From Epichloe hybrida (lineage: Eukaryota; Ascomycota; Sordariomycetes; Hypocreales; Clavicipitaceae), in assembly GCA_019022495.1 (NCBI GenBank), contig JAFEKR010000027.1, forward strand, positions 62,001 through 126,000: a stretch of 64,000 bases of DNA. The letters run 5' to 3'. Positions 12,114 to 24,025 of this stretch are shown here, piece by piece. Numbering within the stretch: position 1 is the first letter of the stretch; every line of letters starts with the position of its first letter. The position numbers and the translations under genes are program-made. The notes beneath the pieces are model-generated. The model saw nothing but the letters and a program-made list of their open reading frames with translations, had not been told where the DNA came from and did no database searches.

Positions 12114-13569
12114 TCATCCGCGCTGCGCTTCTATCCTTCGACACCAATCTCTACCATGCGCCACCTGATAGGCACACAGTCTCGGCTCCAACAAGATACT
12201 CACAAACGCCGCTATGCAGATGCCAGCGCTGTCGCTGACAGTCGCAGCACTCAGACTAAACTCTCGCTCGTCCTCGGGAATCTTCTCCATAATCTCCGCG
12301 AAACAATTGACGTATACTGCGCCCCCGAGGAGGCCTTCCCAAAGAATGATGACAAAGATCATGTACACCGACGGGATGAAGAAGTACAGACTCTGCAATA
12401 CCAGCAGCACCATGTTGCCCACTTGGAGGCAGGAGGGGGCATAGAGATGATGAATCCGGACAAGTGGCGTTGAGGATCGTGAGATGAACACCCCCAGCTG
12501 GTACAGAAAGCCGTAGAACGGGTAAAAGCCACGAAACTCTCCAAAGGGAGAGGACTCGACGGGGAATAGAAGCGTCGGCGAGACTCCCTGGTTGATGGTG
12601 TATTCGGCCACATAGACCAAGAAAAGGGGTGCCATGTACGGCGCCATCAATGCCCTCGCTCTCCTCAAGTTGTCCTTGAACGAGTTGGCATTTGAAAAAT
12701 GCACCGAATACGCAGCAGCAGCATGCACAGTCGGCGGTCCCGGTGCTACACCCTGCGGCATTTCATCCCGCTCGCCCTCCTCCTCAGTGGGATCCCGATC
12801 AGGAATCGCCTGGTAAATTTTCCGCCGCGAAACTTGCAGCGGCCCCAGCGGCAGTATAAAGAAGAAGCTCACGAACATGACGGCGGGCAAACAAGCCGAG
12901 AAGAGCAAGCTGTCCCTCACGCTGAACCTCGCCCACTCCGTCAAGACGACGTACAACCCCGCTCCCACAAGGCCAGCCGCGCCGGTTCCCGATCCCCATC
13001 CCACGAGGCTGACTTGCCCGTAGTAATGCGACAGACCCAAGAAGCTCAATTCGCCTCCTCCGCTACTGAGACTGGCCAAGACCACGCCAACCATCTTCAC
13101 AGCCACGGACTCAGCCGGCGGCGTCAGTGCGACCATGAGCATCCCCGTGGCTGACAAGGCGATGAAGGCGAGGACGCGAAGCCGATAGGGCACTCGGTGT
13201 ATAAAGTACGGCGCAATGAGCTTGGTAAAGAACGAGGGCAACACATCGGCAAGGAGGACGACGCCTTTCGGGACAGAGGAGCCAACGAGGTCCTGGGCGG
13301 CGGAGAGGATGACGACGTAGAGCACATTATTTATCAGGCCTTTTTTGCGTGAACAATACCATGTTCCATGTTAGCGTGTGTTCTTTTTTTTTTTTTCCCG
13401 ATATCCAAATGTGATTCATGTCTTGGGTGTCTTTGAAAAACTCACCAAAGAGCCAGAAGGCGATGATGACCTTGGTGTCGGGACGCTGGAGCAAGCCTGC
13501 CATTCTGGCACGGTTCGTAAAAGCCCAGGAAGAAGCTGGTGTTCTGGAAGGCGTTGGTGGGCCTGTCAT
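12114..13569 (-). CDS. BTN1: Battenin / CLN3 homologue (Btn1)
   Basis: Two exons (13446-13569 and 12114-13339) with a 106-bp intron give 449 aa. Splicing joins AFWLFG to [19 protein letters not shown], the strongly conserved start of the CLN3 family. About ten hydrophobic segments follow, with [17 protein letters not shown], a [16 protein letters not shown] stretch and a C-terminal [14 protein letters not shown] plus a cysteine-containing tail. Residues about 230-270 form the hydrophilic cytosolic loop. CLN3/Btn1 is a vacuolar/lysosomal membrane protein; in yeasts its loss disturbs vacuolar pH and basic amino-acid transport. Length matches the usual 400-460 aa. A 374-bp transposable element begins 240 bp upstream of the ATG, inside the likely promoter. 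Confidence 0.95.
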
Positions 13570-13809
13570 TGCGCCTCGTGCCGCAAGGGAATGGCGGCGG
13601 TGGCCGGAGGCGCAGGCATGGCCTTTTGGAATTGGTTTGGTCCGTCAATTTGTCAACATCTTGGCGGCTGATGAGCCGGAGATTGTATGCGGTGGGTTGA
13701 TGGGCAAGTCCAGCCGTGTCACGTGCCGAGCTCGGATCCCTCAGGGGCCGCAGTTCATCACAAATGGTTCTCATTTCGGCAAATGAATCATTGCTGCGCA
13801 GATAATAGA

Positions 13810-14183
13810 GGACATCTAAATGCGCATCCCTCCTTTTTTGAATGCGCATCCCCCCTTAGTCCTAATCCGGAAGGACGGTCCCCACACCTAATTTTGGTGT
13901 GGCTCGCGTCTTGTTGATTTTCGCTATCAATTGAGATGCCTATTTGTGCGATATTTAAAGGTATTAGTACTATCAAAAAAGCTACTATTATTGCGTTGCA
14001 AGGCCTCGTGATAATAAAAAGGAAGGAATTGCAAGCGTTGCAAGCGTTGCGTGAGCTGCCTGTATTCGCTACTAAAGAGAGCTAGTATATTTAGCGGGAA
14101 ATTAGGTAGAAAGGTCCTTCTTCCGTTTTAGGACTCAGGGGGGATGCGCATTCAAAAAAGGAGGGATGCGCATTTAGATGTCC
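13810..14183. mobile_element. 374-bp non-autonomous terminal-inverted-repeat element (MULE-like MITE)
   Basis: The two ends (13810-13866 and 14127-14183) are inverted repeats of about 57 bp; the outer 46 or so bases match without error. They start GGACATCTAAATGCGC and contain AATGCGCATCCC twice. The element is flanked by a perfect 9-bp direct repeat, GATAATAGA, at 13801-13809 and 14184-14192. A 9-bp target duplication is characteristic of Mutator-like (MULE) transposition; hAT elements make 8 bp and Tc1/mariner elements TA. The interior has no intact ORF, so it would need a transposase from elsewhere. The near-identical ends suggest recent insertion. It lies upstream of BTN1 and ends 15 bp before the Copia element's target duplication. 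Confidence 0.85.
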
Positions 14184-14198
14184 GATAATAGATGATGC

Positions 14199-14203
14199 TT
14201 AAC
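14199..14203. repeat. Target-site duplication, left (TTAAC)
   Basis: TTAAC directly precedes the 5' LTR and is repeated at 22427-22431 directly after the 3' LTR. A 5-bp duplication is standard for LTR retrotransposon integration. Confidence 0.9.
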
Positions 14204-14436
14204 TGTTGGAATCTCGCCGCAAGCGCTTAACCGCATGCAGGCAACTTAGACACTAGGACCCACCTAACTAGTTACTTTTCCGGACCTTCAGTAGATGCAT
14301 AGTACAGTTTATATAGGCAGATTACATACCCTATGGTACAGGTACTTAGTTATTTAAACCATAGTCCGCGCCCTCTTATAGGATTAGAAAACTTAATCCA
14401 TACCTTTATTTCTAATCCTAGCTGCTTAGTCTAATA
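14204..14436 (+). repeat. 5' LTR of Copia element 1
   Basis: 233 bp starting TGTTGG and aligning base for base with 22194-22426 (constant offset 7990). Differences are almost all C/T or G/A transitions. The first half keeps many CG and CA dinucleotides, while the last part is converted to TA-rich sequence. Confidence 0.93.
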
Positions 14437-15075
14437 TAGTAGTAATTGCTTGGTGTTCATAATATAAAGACCTTTCTTTCTAATTAATACCTTTATTAAG
14501 TTAATTCTAATTAATTAATCATTAAATTCAGTATATCCTAGTAAGAGGATAGGGTTTAATTATAATTATTAATATTATAATTAGGTAACCCCTAGTAGTA
14601 AGGAAGATTTATATAGGTTAAAGTTTAATAAATTATAACAATAATAACACAGGATATTATTAAGATATCTAAGGAAACTAACACTACTTAAGGCTATAAG
14701 CTAGTAGTTAAGCTACAGGAACCCTATTATTAGGACCTATGGTTTAAGATAATAAAGGCAAGAGCTATTAAAGATAGGATTTAGGTCTTTATTAATCCTA
14801 ATTTAATAATAACTCTTAACTACCTACCTAAGCCACTAATCCTAATAGGAAAAGGGACTCTAGTAATAAGAAGAGTAGTAATTATAGCTTTAACTACTTT
14901 ACTAGAAAACTAGACTAAAGGGCCTTAAACACACTTAAGAATATTAATATCTAGAGTTATAAGTAATTAGTAGTAACCTTAAGAAAGCTCTCCTCCTATA
15001 AGTATTACTCCTATTATTAACTTAACTAAAGAGGGATACTTTAAATACCCTTAATAACTAAATAATGCTAAGGAT

Positions 15076-15090
15076 AGCGCTTAGTATATA
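15076..15090. repeat. 15-bp target-site duplication, left side of nested LINE
   Basis: AGCGCTTAGTATATA here is repeated exactly at 17867-17881. The flanking bases differ, so the pair marks one insertion event. Confidence 0.88.
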
Positions 15091-17866
15091 TATATTATTT
15101 ACGCTAGCTAGCTCTATAGATGGCTATTACTAGTACTCCTACTACTAAGTTAAAAGGGAAAACCCTATACTAGGAAGAAAAACCCCCTTACGTCTGTGTA
15201 CAGGCTAGCGCTAGCCCTGTGACAGGTCTACGCTGCTTAGTGTGTTTCCTATTATAGGTGTTTGTTACTAGCTTATACTAGCCTTATCTTATTAAAAAGA
15301 AAAAAGAAAGGAAAAATGTGTGGAATAAGCCCCTTCTAGTCCTATTCTAGTGTAATAACACATCTGTCCTAAGTCTCTTTGCTTTAGGCTAGGGTAAAGT
15401 GAATCTAGATTTATAGTATTAATTCACTTCTTATTTACTTTTACACTAACTCTTCTGTGGCCTTACTTTTTAGCTATCTCTAGCTTACCTTTACCTTATA
15501 TATCTAGTAAAGTCTAAGCACCTAGTTTTATTTAATTAGCATAGGGGGAGGGTAGTTATAGCCCTGGACTAGTATAGTCCTAGGATAAGATTACTTATAT
15601 GTTATTAGATTTGTTAATTATGTTATGCTTTATTTTTAAGTAAGTTATCTGAATTATCCCCCCCCCCTCCCTCTGTAAGTATAAAAAAGAGCTCTCCCCC
15701 CCCTAGGGTCCTAGTCTCTTTCTTCTCTTTATATTAAACTTCCTATAGGTTCTTCTTTTCTTTCTAGCTATTTAAGGCTATCCTAGGCTAGGGTTAGGTT
15801 ATTTGCTAATGTTTGCTGTAGATTTAGAACAAATCTAGCATAATAGCGCTAGAAGCTATAAGTACTCTAGTGTTACTACTTATCTAACTCTAATCTGCCT
15901 AGGAATCCTATAAGTATAAGGACTTCCTAAGGAAGTTTATAACTAAGAAGTAATACGTGTAAGTAATAGAAAAGGGTCTATCTATGAGTTATGTTTGCCT
16001 CTATTCTAGGCCTAGTCTGCTGCTAATTTGCCTTAGCTTAGTGTACTAAGAGAAGTCTAATGCGTGTCCTGTAAGTCTTATTTAATTTAGGACCTTAGGT
16101 ATTAGTGCTATCTTGTTATTAGTAGGTTAGCCCTGCTCTGGCTTAGTAACAGGGCTAACTTGCTAGATAGGGGCGGTTACTAACGCGTGTTTTAATTATT
16201 AGGTTTAGAACTGTTAATACTACTAGGTAATAATTGCCTCTATTCTAGCTTAGTTCTGTGTCTAATCTACTATGTAGCTAAATATATCTAGTAACTAGAA
16301 TAAGCACTAGTAGTTAGTTAAGACCTAGGCTTTTATAGCTAATAGGGGTAAGGTAAGTCTACTCTAGCCTAGTGATAGGTCTATTCTAGCTTTAATATTC
16401 TCCTTAATAGACTCTAGAAGGCTTCTAGGACTAGGTTAAGAAGCTTTATGCTAGTAATTAGGCAAAGAAAAAATAAAGCGCCTTAGTAGTAGGCTTAGAC
16501 TAGGCTAGTTTCTCTAAGGAATAGTATACTAAGCTTATCTTTTGGCTTACGCGCCTTAATGCGTATATGGCAGAGACAAACTGTCTCCTGCTTGCTATTA
16601 TCCCTATAAAGAGTTATAACTAGGTGGCTGTAGGTGTAACCCCCCTCCTAGAGGAGAAATAAGGTAGTAGCTTAATTTTAGTTTAGAGTAGGGGTAGCAG
16701 TGGGCTAGTGGGACTTATAATACCTGGAGTTTATAGTTAAAATTAATCTAGTAATAGTTCTAGACTTAAATATTCTTTATTATAATTATAAATTATAAAA
16801 TTAGTCCCTCCCCTAGCCTACCTCTATGCTTATACTATCTATTCTATCCCCTATCTAGATTTGTGATTAGGAGGTTTCCTATCTATTAATAAAGTTAGCC
16901 TAGGTCTAGAGGTATTCTAAGCTGTCTTATAGCTAGCTCCTATGCTAATAAGTAATATTAGAGTTATCTTGTGCTAAGGAACTATTTAGCTAAATATTTT
17001 GCTTTTTAAGGTTTATTTAGGGCTAGCCTTGCCTCCTATGCGTTAGTAGGCTATTACTACTAAGGTTACCTGTGGTTGTATTTGCTATAATTAACTAGTA
17101 TGTGGTATTAGTCTTTTATAGCTTAACTATAGCTATATAGGGGCGAAACTACCCTAGGAACCTTTCTTTAGAATAGGAACTTATTTAGGCCTATCTTTCC
17201 TATGCGTAGTTAGATGATTGTTAAAGAGATATGCTTATTTATGTTAGTGTGGAATTCCTAGATTTCCTTTGGGTTATAGGAGGGTGGTTGGTCTTTAGTT
17301 AGTTCTCTAATGTGTTTACTCTAGGCTAGCCTCTCCTTATTATACTAGTCCTCCTAATGTTTCTTCTATTCCTTATCTATATCCGCGTCTAGCTTATTGT
17401 TAATAGGTAGGGGTCTTCTCCTGTGGTGTAGTACTGTTGTAACTAAGTTAGTTACGGCTTGGATTGTCCTTGCTATCCTGCTATTAATGATTTTATCTTT
17501 AAACCTTTGCTTTATTTTATTTAGGTAGAGGTTAAGGGGGGGGATGTAGGTCTTAACCTTTAGTTATGTAATAGGTATGGCCTTAAATGCCCTTATAATG
17601 ATCCGGAGGTAGGCTAATTGATCTGCTATGAAGCTTTTTACTACTCCTCTTAGCTTTCCTCCCTTCTTAGTGGGGGTGTGGTAGGCGCTTGCTCTATAGG
17701 CAAGGACAGGCTAGACTACCTGCGTATATAGAAGTCTAGTATCTCTAAAGCTGCATCCCTAGGCTAATGCCGCTAGCTTAGAGAGTACGAGCCGCTGCTA
17801 GGCTAGCTTGCCCTTGAGGATATTTCTATGGGCGCTCTAGTTGAGTTTTCTATCGACCCACACTCC
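15091..17866 (-). mobile_element. 5'-truncated Tad-like LINE nested in Copia gag
   Basis: The 2776-bp insert is bounded by an exact 15-bp duplication. Read on the minus strand from about 17860, the first part gives (with stops) LGVWVDRKLN, KLAxQRLVLSKLAA, RLLYTQVVxPVLAY and ITK...TYIPPLNLYLN. This is the segment after the catalytic core of Tad-type LINE reverse transcriptase, leading into the RNase H region. The endonuclease and most of RT are missing, the usual 5' truncation from incomplete reverse transcription. The composition is less extremely AT-rich than the host element but full of stops. Variable-length duplications of 7-20 bp are typical of LINEs. The 3' tail is AT-rich, not a clean poly(A). 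Confidence 0.83.
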
Positions 17867-17881
17867 AGCGCTTAGTATATA
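17867..17881. repeat. 15-bp target-site duplication, right side of nested LINE
   Basis: Exact copy of 15076-15090; Copia gag-like sequence resumes immediately after it. Confidence 0.88.
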
Positions 17882-20800
17882 GTTCTTAATAGATAATATT
17901 AAGTGTTTAATAGTTAATATTAGAGTCTATTAAAGACTATAAGAGAGTACTATAATCAGTTTATTATAACCCTTAGAAATAAGTATAAGCAAATAATCCT
18001 ATAGTATATCTCGCTTTATAAGAAGCTTAGAGAGCTATAAGGAATATAATACCCTTAAATAGAACAATTAGGCATTACGCTAAGGTTAACTTTAACAAAG
18101 TTATTAAGCGTAGCCTAGCAAAGGTTAACATTAATAAATGGCTTGCTAACGCATTAATTAGCTATAAGTAATGTTTTTAAGTAAATTACTTAATCACAAA
18201 AGGCAACTCTCTAATTAAGATAATTAATAATGCTATTAGCACCTAATTCCCTTTAATTTCAGCTTAAATTAATTCACTAATCTTTACTGCTAAGATTAAG
18301 GGTAAAACCCTTAATTTTTACTCTATAATTACAAGGATTAGGTATTTAATTAAAGCCTAGGGAAGATCTTAAAGCAAATCCAGAGAATCTTTTAGAGTAA
18401 AGCTAACTCTTAATAGTTAGACTAAAGAAGATCTTAATAAGGGAGATAAGAAGCTACTTTATATTTATTATAATAAGTATAAGGCTAAGAAGTTAAAGGA
18501 CTCTTAGAAGAACTATTAAACGCTTTACTTACCTAAGAATTAGACTATTAAGGAAGATTAATTAAAAAAGGTAAAAGAAGTGATAAATTAATAATCTAAT
18601 AATATTAAAAAGGCCTATAATACATAGCTTAAGGAGCATAACACAAAGGAAGCAAAGGAAAGCAAGCCAGAGGGCAATACTACCTTTATTACTACAGAGC
18701 TATCTTTAGAGGCCTTTTATACCTAAGGGCGCTTATAAGTAATACTTAATAGCAGTACTTTAGTATATATCTTTAATAATAAACGCTAGTTTATTAACCT
18801 AGATTATAGTAATTAACCAAGTATCTAAGCTAGGTACGAAGTTACTAAGGCTTACGGCGTTAGCATAGCCCGGATTAAATTAATAAATAGTCAGACCCTT
18901 ATATTATTAAACACGCAGTATTAACTAACCTTCTTTATAAACCTTATATTACTTTAGTTACTTATAACAAAAGGCATAAGGTAGGATAATCTTATAAGGA
19001 TTATTATAGACTTAGTAAGAGGCAATTGTAAGATCTTTTTAACTATAACTATTAGTACTTAACCGTATATTAAAGGGGATAGCCCTAATAAGGCTTTTAC
19101 TATTAGAAGGGACTCTTATAACCTAAAACCCCTAATAGCCACAAAAGCAAACCTTTAGCATATAAGAATAGCTTATCTAGGTGAAGATATAATGGATTAA
19201 GTGCTTTAAAAGGTTAACATACTAATAAAAGAGCGTAGTAAGGGTAAATACAAGATTTGCCACATAGCTAAGGTGCAGAGGTAGATATTACGAGTTCCAC
19301 AGATGGATTCCTTACCCTTAGGACCTCTTTAGGTTATAACCTATAACCTCTTTACTTAATTACAAGGCTATAATAAGGATTATTACATTACTCTCTTTAC
19401 TTATAGGGCAACAGGCCTCTACTATATCTTTATAATTCTAATAAAGACCGAAATTATATCTTGCTTTAATTAATTAGAAGCGCGCTACATAAGGACCTTT
19501 AGAATTCACATCGCGGTTATTATTATAGATAAGGAAACTACCTTCTAGACTAAAAAGCAAGAGGCAGAAGTCACTAATAGAGGCATTATTATCAGAAAGT
19601 CTAGTCTGGCTTATTCGCATTAAAATAGGCATACTAAGCGGTCTAGGGGGGTAATAATAAGAGTTATAATAACTCTAATAACCTAAGCAGGCTTTCTAGA
19701 GAATCTTTAGCCTATAGCTACAGAAGCAGCTATTTATATCCTTAATTATACGCCTAGAAAGTCTCTAGATTAGCTTTTACTATATTAAGCTTTAAACAAA
19801 TAGCTATAAGAGAATAAGCTTTAATAAAATCATTTACTAGAGAAGCTAGAAGCTTTATTAAATTATCTTTAAGCTTTCGGTTATAAAGCTTTCGTAATAA
19901 CACAAGATAGGCTTAGGAAGACAGGTCTAAAGCTATTACAAAGAGCTTACATTAGTTATCTAGCTAGTCATATCTCTTCTACCTAATATCTAATTTAGGT
20001 ACTAATAATACAGAGGAATTATTAGTTCTTATTAAGCTATATTACCTTTGATAAGTTAATCTTCTACGCTTAAGAAAAGAACCTTTTAATTAAGGAAAAA
20101 GAGCCTAAAAAACACCTTCTTTAAGAGCTTATAAAAGACTTTAAGGATAATAATATAGATATAGGGTATCCTTAAGATATAAGGCACCTATAGGTATAAG
20201 ACTCCCTTCCTCTAATCTATTAGTAAGAAGATTAATATAATTATGATTAACTAAATAATAAAGAAAAGGGAAAAGGAACTTAGGAATTAACTCTCCTAAC
20301 TCCTCTGAATTCACCTAGCTATTAACTGGATTTTTCGGATCACAAACCAATGAATATTAATAGTCTGTTAAATCCTTCTAAAATGGATTATAAAGACAAA
20401 GATCCAGATATTCCTAATATTAATAAAGATAACCTCCTTAAAGCTTTTGCTACTACCTTTACCCTAGGAGCTAAGAGTAAAGAAAAGCCTTATATATTAA
20501 GACTTTCTTTACCTCCTACTTATTATAATTATTTAGCTAGGTACCCTAAGGAAAAGGTATTTATTAAAGTAAGAGATAAAGAGTATAATAAAGTCATTAA
20601 TAATAAGGTTACTATTAAAGTTAGTAAATTAGAAGTCCCTTTATATATTAAGATCTTAGGACTTACTTAGGTATTTGCTTACAAATTAGATTAATTAGGC
20701 TACCTTATAAGGCATAAGGCTTAATTGTGTGTGCTTAGGAATTAGTAAGCAAAAGGGAACCTTTTTACAAAAGCTACTATATTAGTAAGCATTATATTTA

Positions 20801-22193
20801 GGCTCCTTATAGCAATTCTATACTACTTTAACCTTAAAGCTTATTAGTATAATTTTATTATAGCTTTCCTAAACTTAAAGCTAGATAAAGAGGTGTATTA
20901 TAAGATACCACTAGGTTATAGGGATAAATAAGCTTACTTAAAGCTCTTAAGCGCTATCTATAGGCTACGTAAAGCTCCCCTTCTTTAGATAAAGGAATTA
21001 ATTAAATAGTTAGTAAGTAAAGGATTTATATAGATCTTTAAAGATGTTTATATGTTCATTAAGGATAGATTAATTATCTTCTTCTATATTAACAACCTTA
21101 TAGCCTTATTTACAAAGGGAAAGTCAGCTCTTTATAATAAATTTAGAGAGAGACTCTTTAAGAGATATAATATTAAGAACCTTAGCAAATTACAATAGTT
21201 CTTAGGGGTTAAAATTATTAGAGATTACGAAAATCAATGATTATGGCTTAATTAGAAGTCCTATTAGAATAAAGCTATAATTAAATTCAATATTAAAGTC
21301 CTAGAACAAAAGCTAATAGCACTAATAACTACTATTTTACTTAATCCCTTTAAAGGTAATATTAATCTAAAGGATTTAAAGAGATATTAATCCCTAGTTA
21401 GTACTTTACTATATCCTATAATTATTACGTAGCTAGATATTACCTTCGCAGTATTATAACTATTATAGCACCTTTAACGCCTAGGACCTAAGCATATAGA
21501 AGCTATAGAGAAGGCTCTAGAGTATAGTTATATATAGGGAGATCTCTTAATTAAATTTAATAGTAATAACCCTAAACTTAAAGCATATAGTAATACTTCC
21601 TTTACTAATAATCTAGTTATAAGAAGAAGCTTATAGGGTTATATTATAAAGCTCTTTAGAGGTCCTATACTCTTTAAAGCAGGAAGATAAGAAACTATAA
21701 TAACCTCTTCCATAGAAGCAGAGCTCCTAGCACTATTATATTATAGCAAAGAGCTAATTACCTTTAAATAATTATATTAGGAAGTTAGATTATATCTCAG
21801 AGATAATACCCTTAAGATTAAATGCAATAATATGTAGATAATTTATCTTCTTAAGGAAGAATTCATTAAGCTTATAATGTAACTACGCTATATTAATATC
21901 TATTATTACTAGCTTTATTAAGAGATTATAAAGGGAACCTTTAATATCACCTAGAAAGTAATAAAAGAGATAATTACTAATAGCCTTACAAAGCTACTAA
22001 TAGGAAAAGTATTTATAGATTTTAGATAGGTACTAGGGCTTATATAGTTACTAGATTAAATACTTAGTACTAACTTAAAGAAGTAGGAATTACTAGAAGA
22101 CCCTGCTATAATTAATAATAATTAGATTATTATAAAGATTAATTTAATTAAATTATTATAGGATGCCTTAATTATAGGCCTCCTAGGGGGATG

Positions 22194-22426
22194 TGTTAGA
22201 ATCTCGCTATAAGCGCTTAACCGCATACAGGTAACTTAGACACTAGGACCCACCTAACTAGTTACTTTTCCAGACCTTTAGTAGATGCATAGTATAGTTT
22301 ATATAGGCAGATTATATACCCCATAGTACAGGTACTTAGTTATTTAAACCGTAGTCCGCGCCCTCTTACAGGATCGGAAAACTCAATCCACACCTTCATT
22401 TCTGATCCTAGCTGCTCGGTCTAACA
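22194..22426 (+). repeat. 3' LTR of Copia element 1
   Basis: 233 bp from TGTTAG to TCTAACA. The last 80-100 bp keep normal composition (for example GGATCGGAAAACTCAATCC), where the 5' LTR has TA-converted sequence. It ends 290 bp upstream of the CYC3 start codon. Confidence 0.93.
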
Positions 22427-22431
22427 TTAAC
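22427..22431. repeat. Target-site duplication, right (TTAAC)
   Basis: Direct repeat of 14199-14203; normal-composition DNA resumes from here. Confidence 0.9.
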
Positions 22432-22715
22432 CGAGTTAAAGAAACCACACTCTCGGCAGTCCAGCACGGCACTAACAACCCGCCAATAGCTTCTTCGGGT
22501 CAATCCGTTCTTTTGGTCGGCAAAACAGCGGCGCCTTTTTTTTTTTTTTTTTGGTTATGTACGGAGTAAATCGTGCCACGCCCCACTTTTGTTGGTCATC
22601 GCTCGCCTCTAACCACCACAGGTGACGGACGATCTAGAGATGGACCCTTGAAAATTATTAACCAAAGCGACCCTTCACTCACTCCAGCGACCTCAATCGC
22701 AACAAATCTCCAATC

Positions 22716-23671
22716 ATGGCCGTCGCAACAGAAAAGGACGAATCCGCCTGCCCAGTCGACCACAAAACCCGCGATGCCTGGCTCGCGCAAGCCAAGAACC
22801 AAAGCGCATGTCCCGCCGACCACCCGCCCTCATCACAAACGCCCTCCCCCAAGACATGGACGCAAACCATCACTTCGTATCTGCCGTGGTTGTCGTCCTC
22901 CTCCTCCTCCTCCTCCCCCCCAGCGCAGTCCGCGCCAGCGACCAATCCCATCTCCAGCAAAAAAAACCTCGACACCAACCGCGTCATCTCGACCATCCCC
23001 AGATCTGTCAACGACCCCGAGGCCTGCCCCGTCGACCGCGGCGCAACCACCAACGCGGCCAACCATGAGATCGAGTCAGGCGTAGACGCCTCGGGGAACT
23101 GGGTGTATCCCTCCGAAAAGATGTTCTTCGACGCCATGAAGCGCAAGGGGTACGACGCCCGCGTGGCCGACATGAAGACCGTGGTGCCCATTCACAACGC
23201 TGTCAACGAGCGAGCATGGCGGGAGATCAAGGAGTGGGAGGCGCCGTATCTGTCCAAGTCAAAGTAAGATGGCCATGCCCCCCCCCCCCTTTTTTTTTGT
23301 TCACACCCATGATTGTCAAGTAATCTTTTTGCAAGGACGTTTGCTCTTTGCAAGGACGTTTAACTAATGATGCTTTTTTTTTCTGTCCTAGCTGCGGCGG
23401 CCCTAAGCTCGAGTCCTTTGCGAATAAAAACGACCGCATGACGCCAACTGCTCGGATCAACACCATCCTTGGATACACGGCGCCTTTTGATCGTCATGAC
23501 TGGGTGATTGACCGTTGTGGCACGCGCGTCGACTATGTAATTGATTTTTATCCTGGACGGCCAGACGCCAAGGGCAAGGTCGGGCCTAGCTTCTATCTAG
23601 ACGTGAGGCCCAAGTTGAACACGTGGGAAGGTGTGAAGATGAGGGCTATGCGGTGGACGGGTCTTGCGTGA
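22716..23671 (+). CDS. CYC3: Cytochrome c heme lyase (holocytochrome c synthase)
   Basis: Two exons (22716-23263, 23392-23671) encode 275 aa; the 128-bp intron has a TAACTAATG branch-site-like sequence, and splicing yields the family core CGGPKLESFANKNDRMTP. The enzyme covalently attaches heme to apocytochrome c at the outer face of the inner mitochondrial membrane. Cys-Pro heme-binding motifs occur at residues 12-13 and 32-33 and again at about 105; most family members have one or two. Conserved blocks WVYPSEKMFFDAMKRKG, AWREIKEWE, TILGYTAPFDRHDWVIDRCG and YVIDFYPG follow in order. A Ser run (about residues 60-67) and a poly-Pro-like patch form a linker. The ATG context is good. The promoter is short because the Copia LTR ends 290 bp upstream. 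Confidence 0.96.
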
Positions 23672-24025
23672 GCCCCATCATCATTGGATTCATTCCTCTA
23701 CTGCTGTAAATATAAAAAAAAAAATCTCGCTCTTGTACAAAAGCTTACGATTTGTATGATACCACCGAGGCGTTCTGTTTCTGGCGGGCCAACTAGTTTA
23801 CCCAAATCACATAGATGCATGCACGCAGACGAGCTCGCAGGCTCACTTGTTCAATACCAAGTCTCTATTCTGGAGGCTGTCCGTTCTGCCCTTCTCTATA
23901 AGATCACAACCGGCTACACCACTCTTCACGTCAAAGCCCTTTTCGAGTATGTCAAGAGGGACAAGATATCGAAAGACAAGCAATTGTGTGCCACGCGACA
24001 TCGCATCCGCAATACAAGGACTTCA
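23672..24025. other. Intergenic between convergent CYC3 and RUS-family genes
   Basis: 354 bp shared by two 3' ends. An A-rich run near 23714-23725 may serve polyadenylation. No gene seen. Confidence 0.45.

Larger units (their letters stand above)
14204..22426 (+). mobile_element. Degenerate Ty1/Copia LTR retrotransposon (element 1), plus orientation
   Basis: Complete structure: two 233-bp LTRs, TG...CA ends, TTAAC duplication, and a purine-rich AGGGGGATG just before the 3' LTR. The internal sequence is stop-riddled but readable in order: a gag start near 14640-15060, interrupted by a LINE (15091-17866), then gag remnant and zinc-knuckle-like sequence near 18450. Integrase remnants follow (about 19300-19800), then reverse transcriptase: WxFAYKLDxLGYLIRHKA-like (20660 on), AYLKLLxAIYRLRKAPL (about 20935), and IIFFYINNLIALF (about 21070), where Copia has YVDD. 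RNase H remnants follow. Integrase before RT identifies Copia rather than Gypsy. The ORF at 20350-20670 is only a surviving piece of pol. CA and CG dinucleotides are strongly depleted, consistent with RIP; the element cannot encode a working protein. Confidence 0.9.

Noticed and set aside
15091..17866. Reading the whole 14.2-22.4 kb block as one 8.2-kb Copia element
   Set aside because: The exact 15-bp duplication and minus-strand LINE remnants show that this segment is a separate insertion.
20350..20670. 106-codon ORF in the AT-rich block
   Set aside because: A surviving piece of Copia pol just upstream of the RT remnant, not an independent gene.
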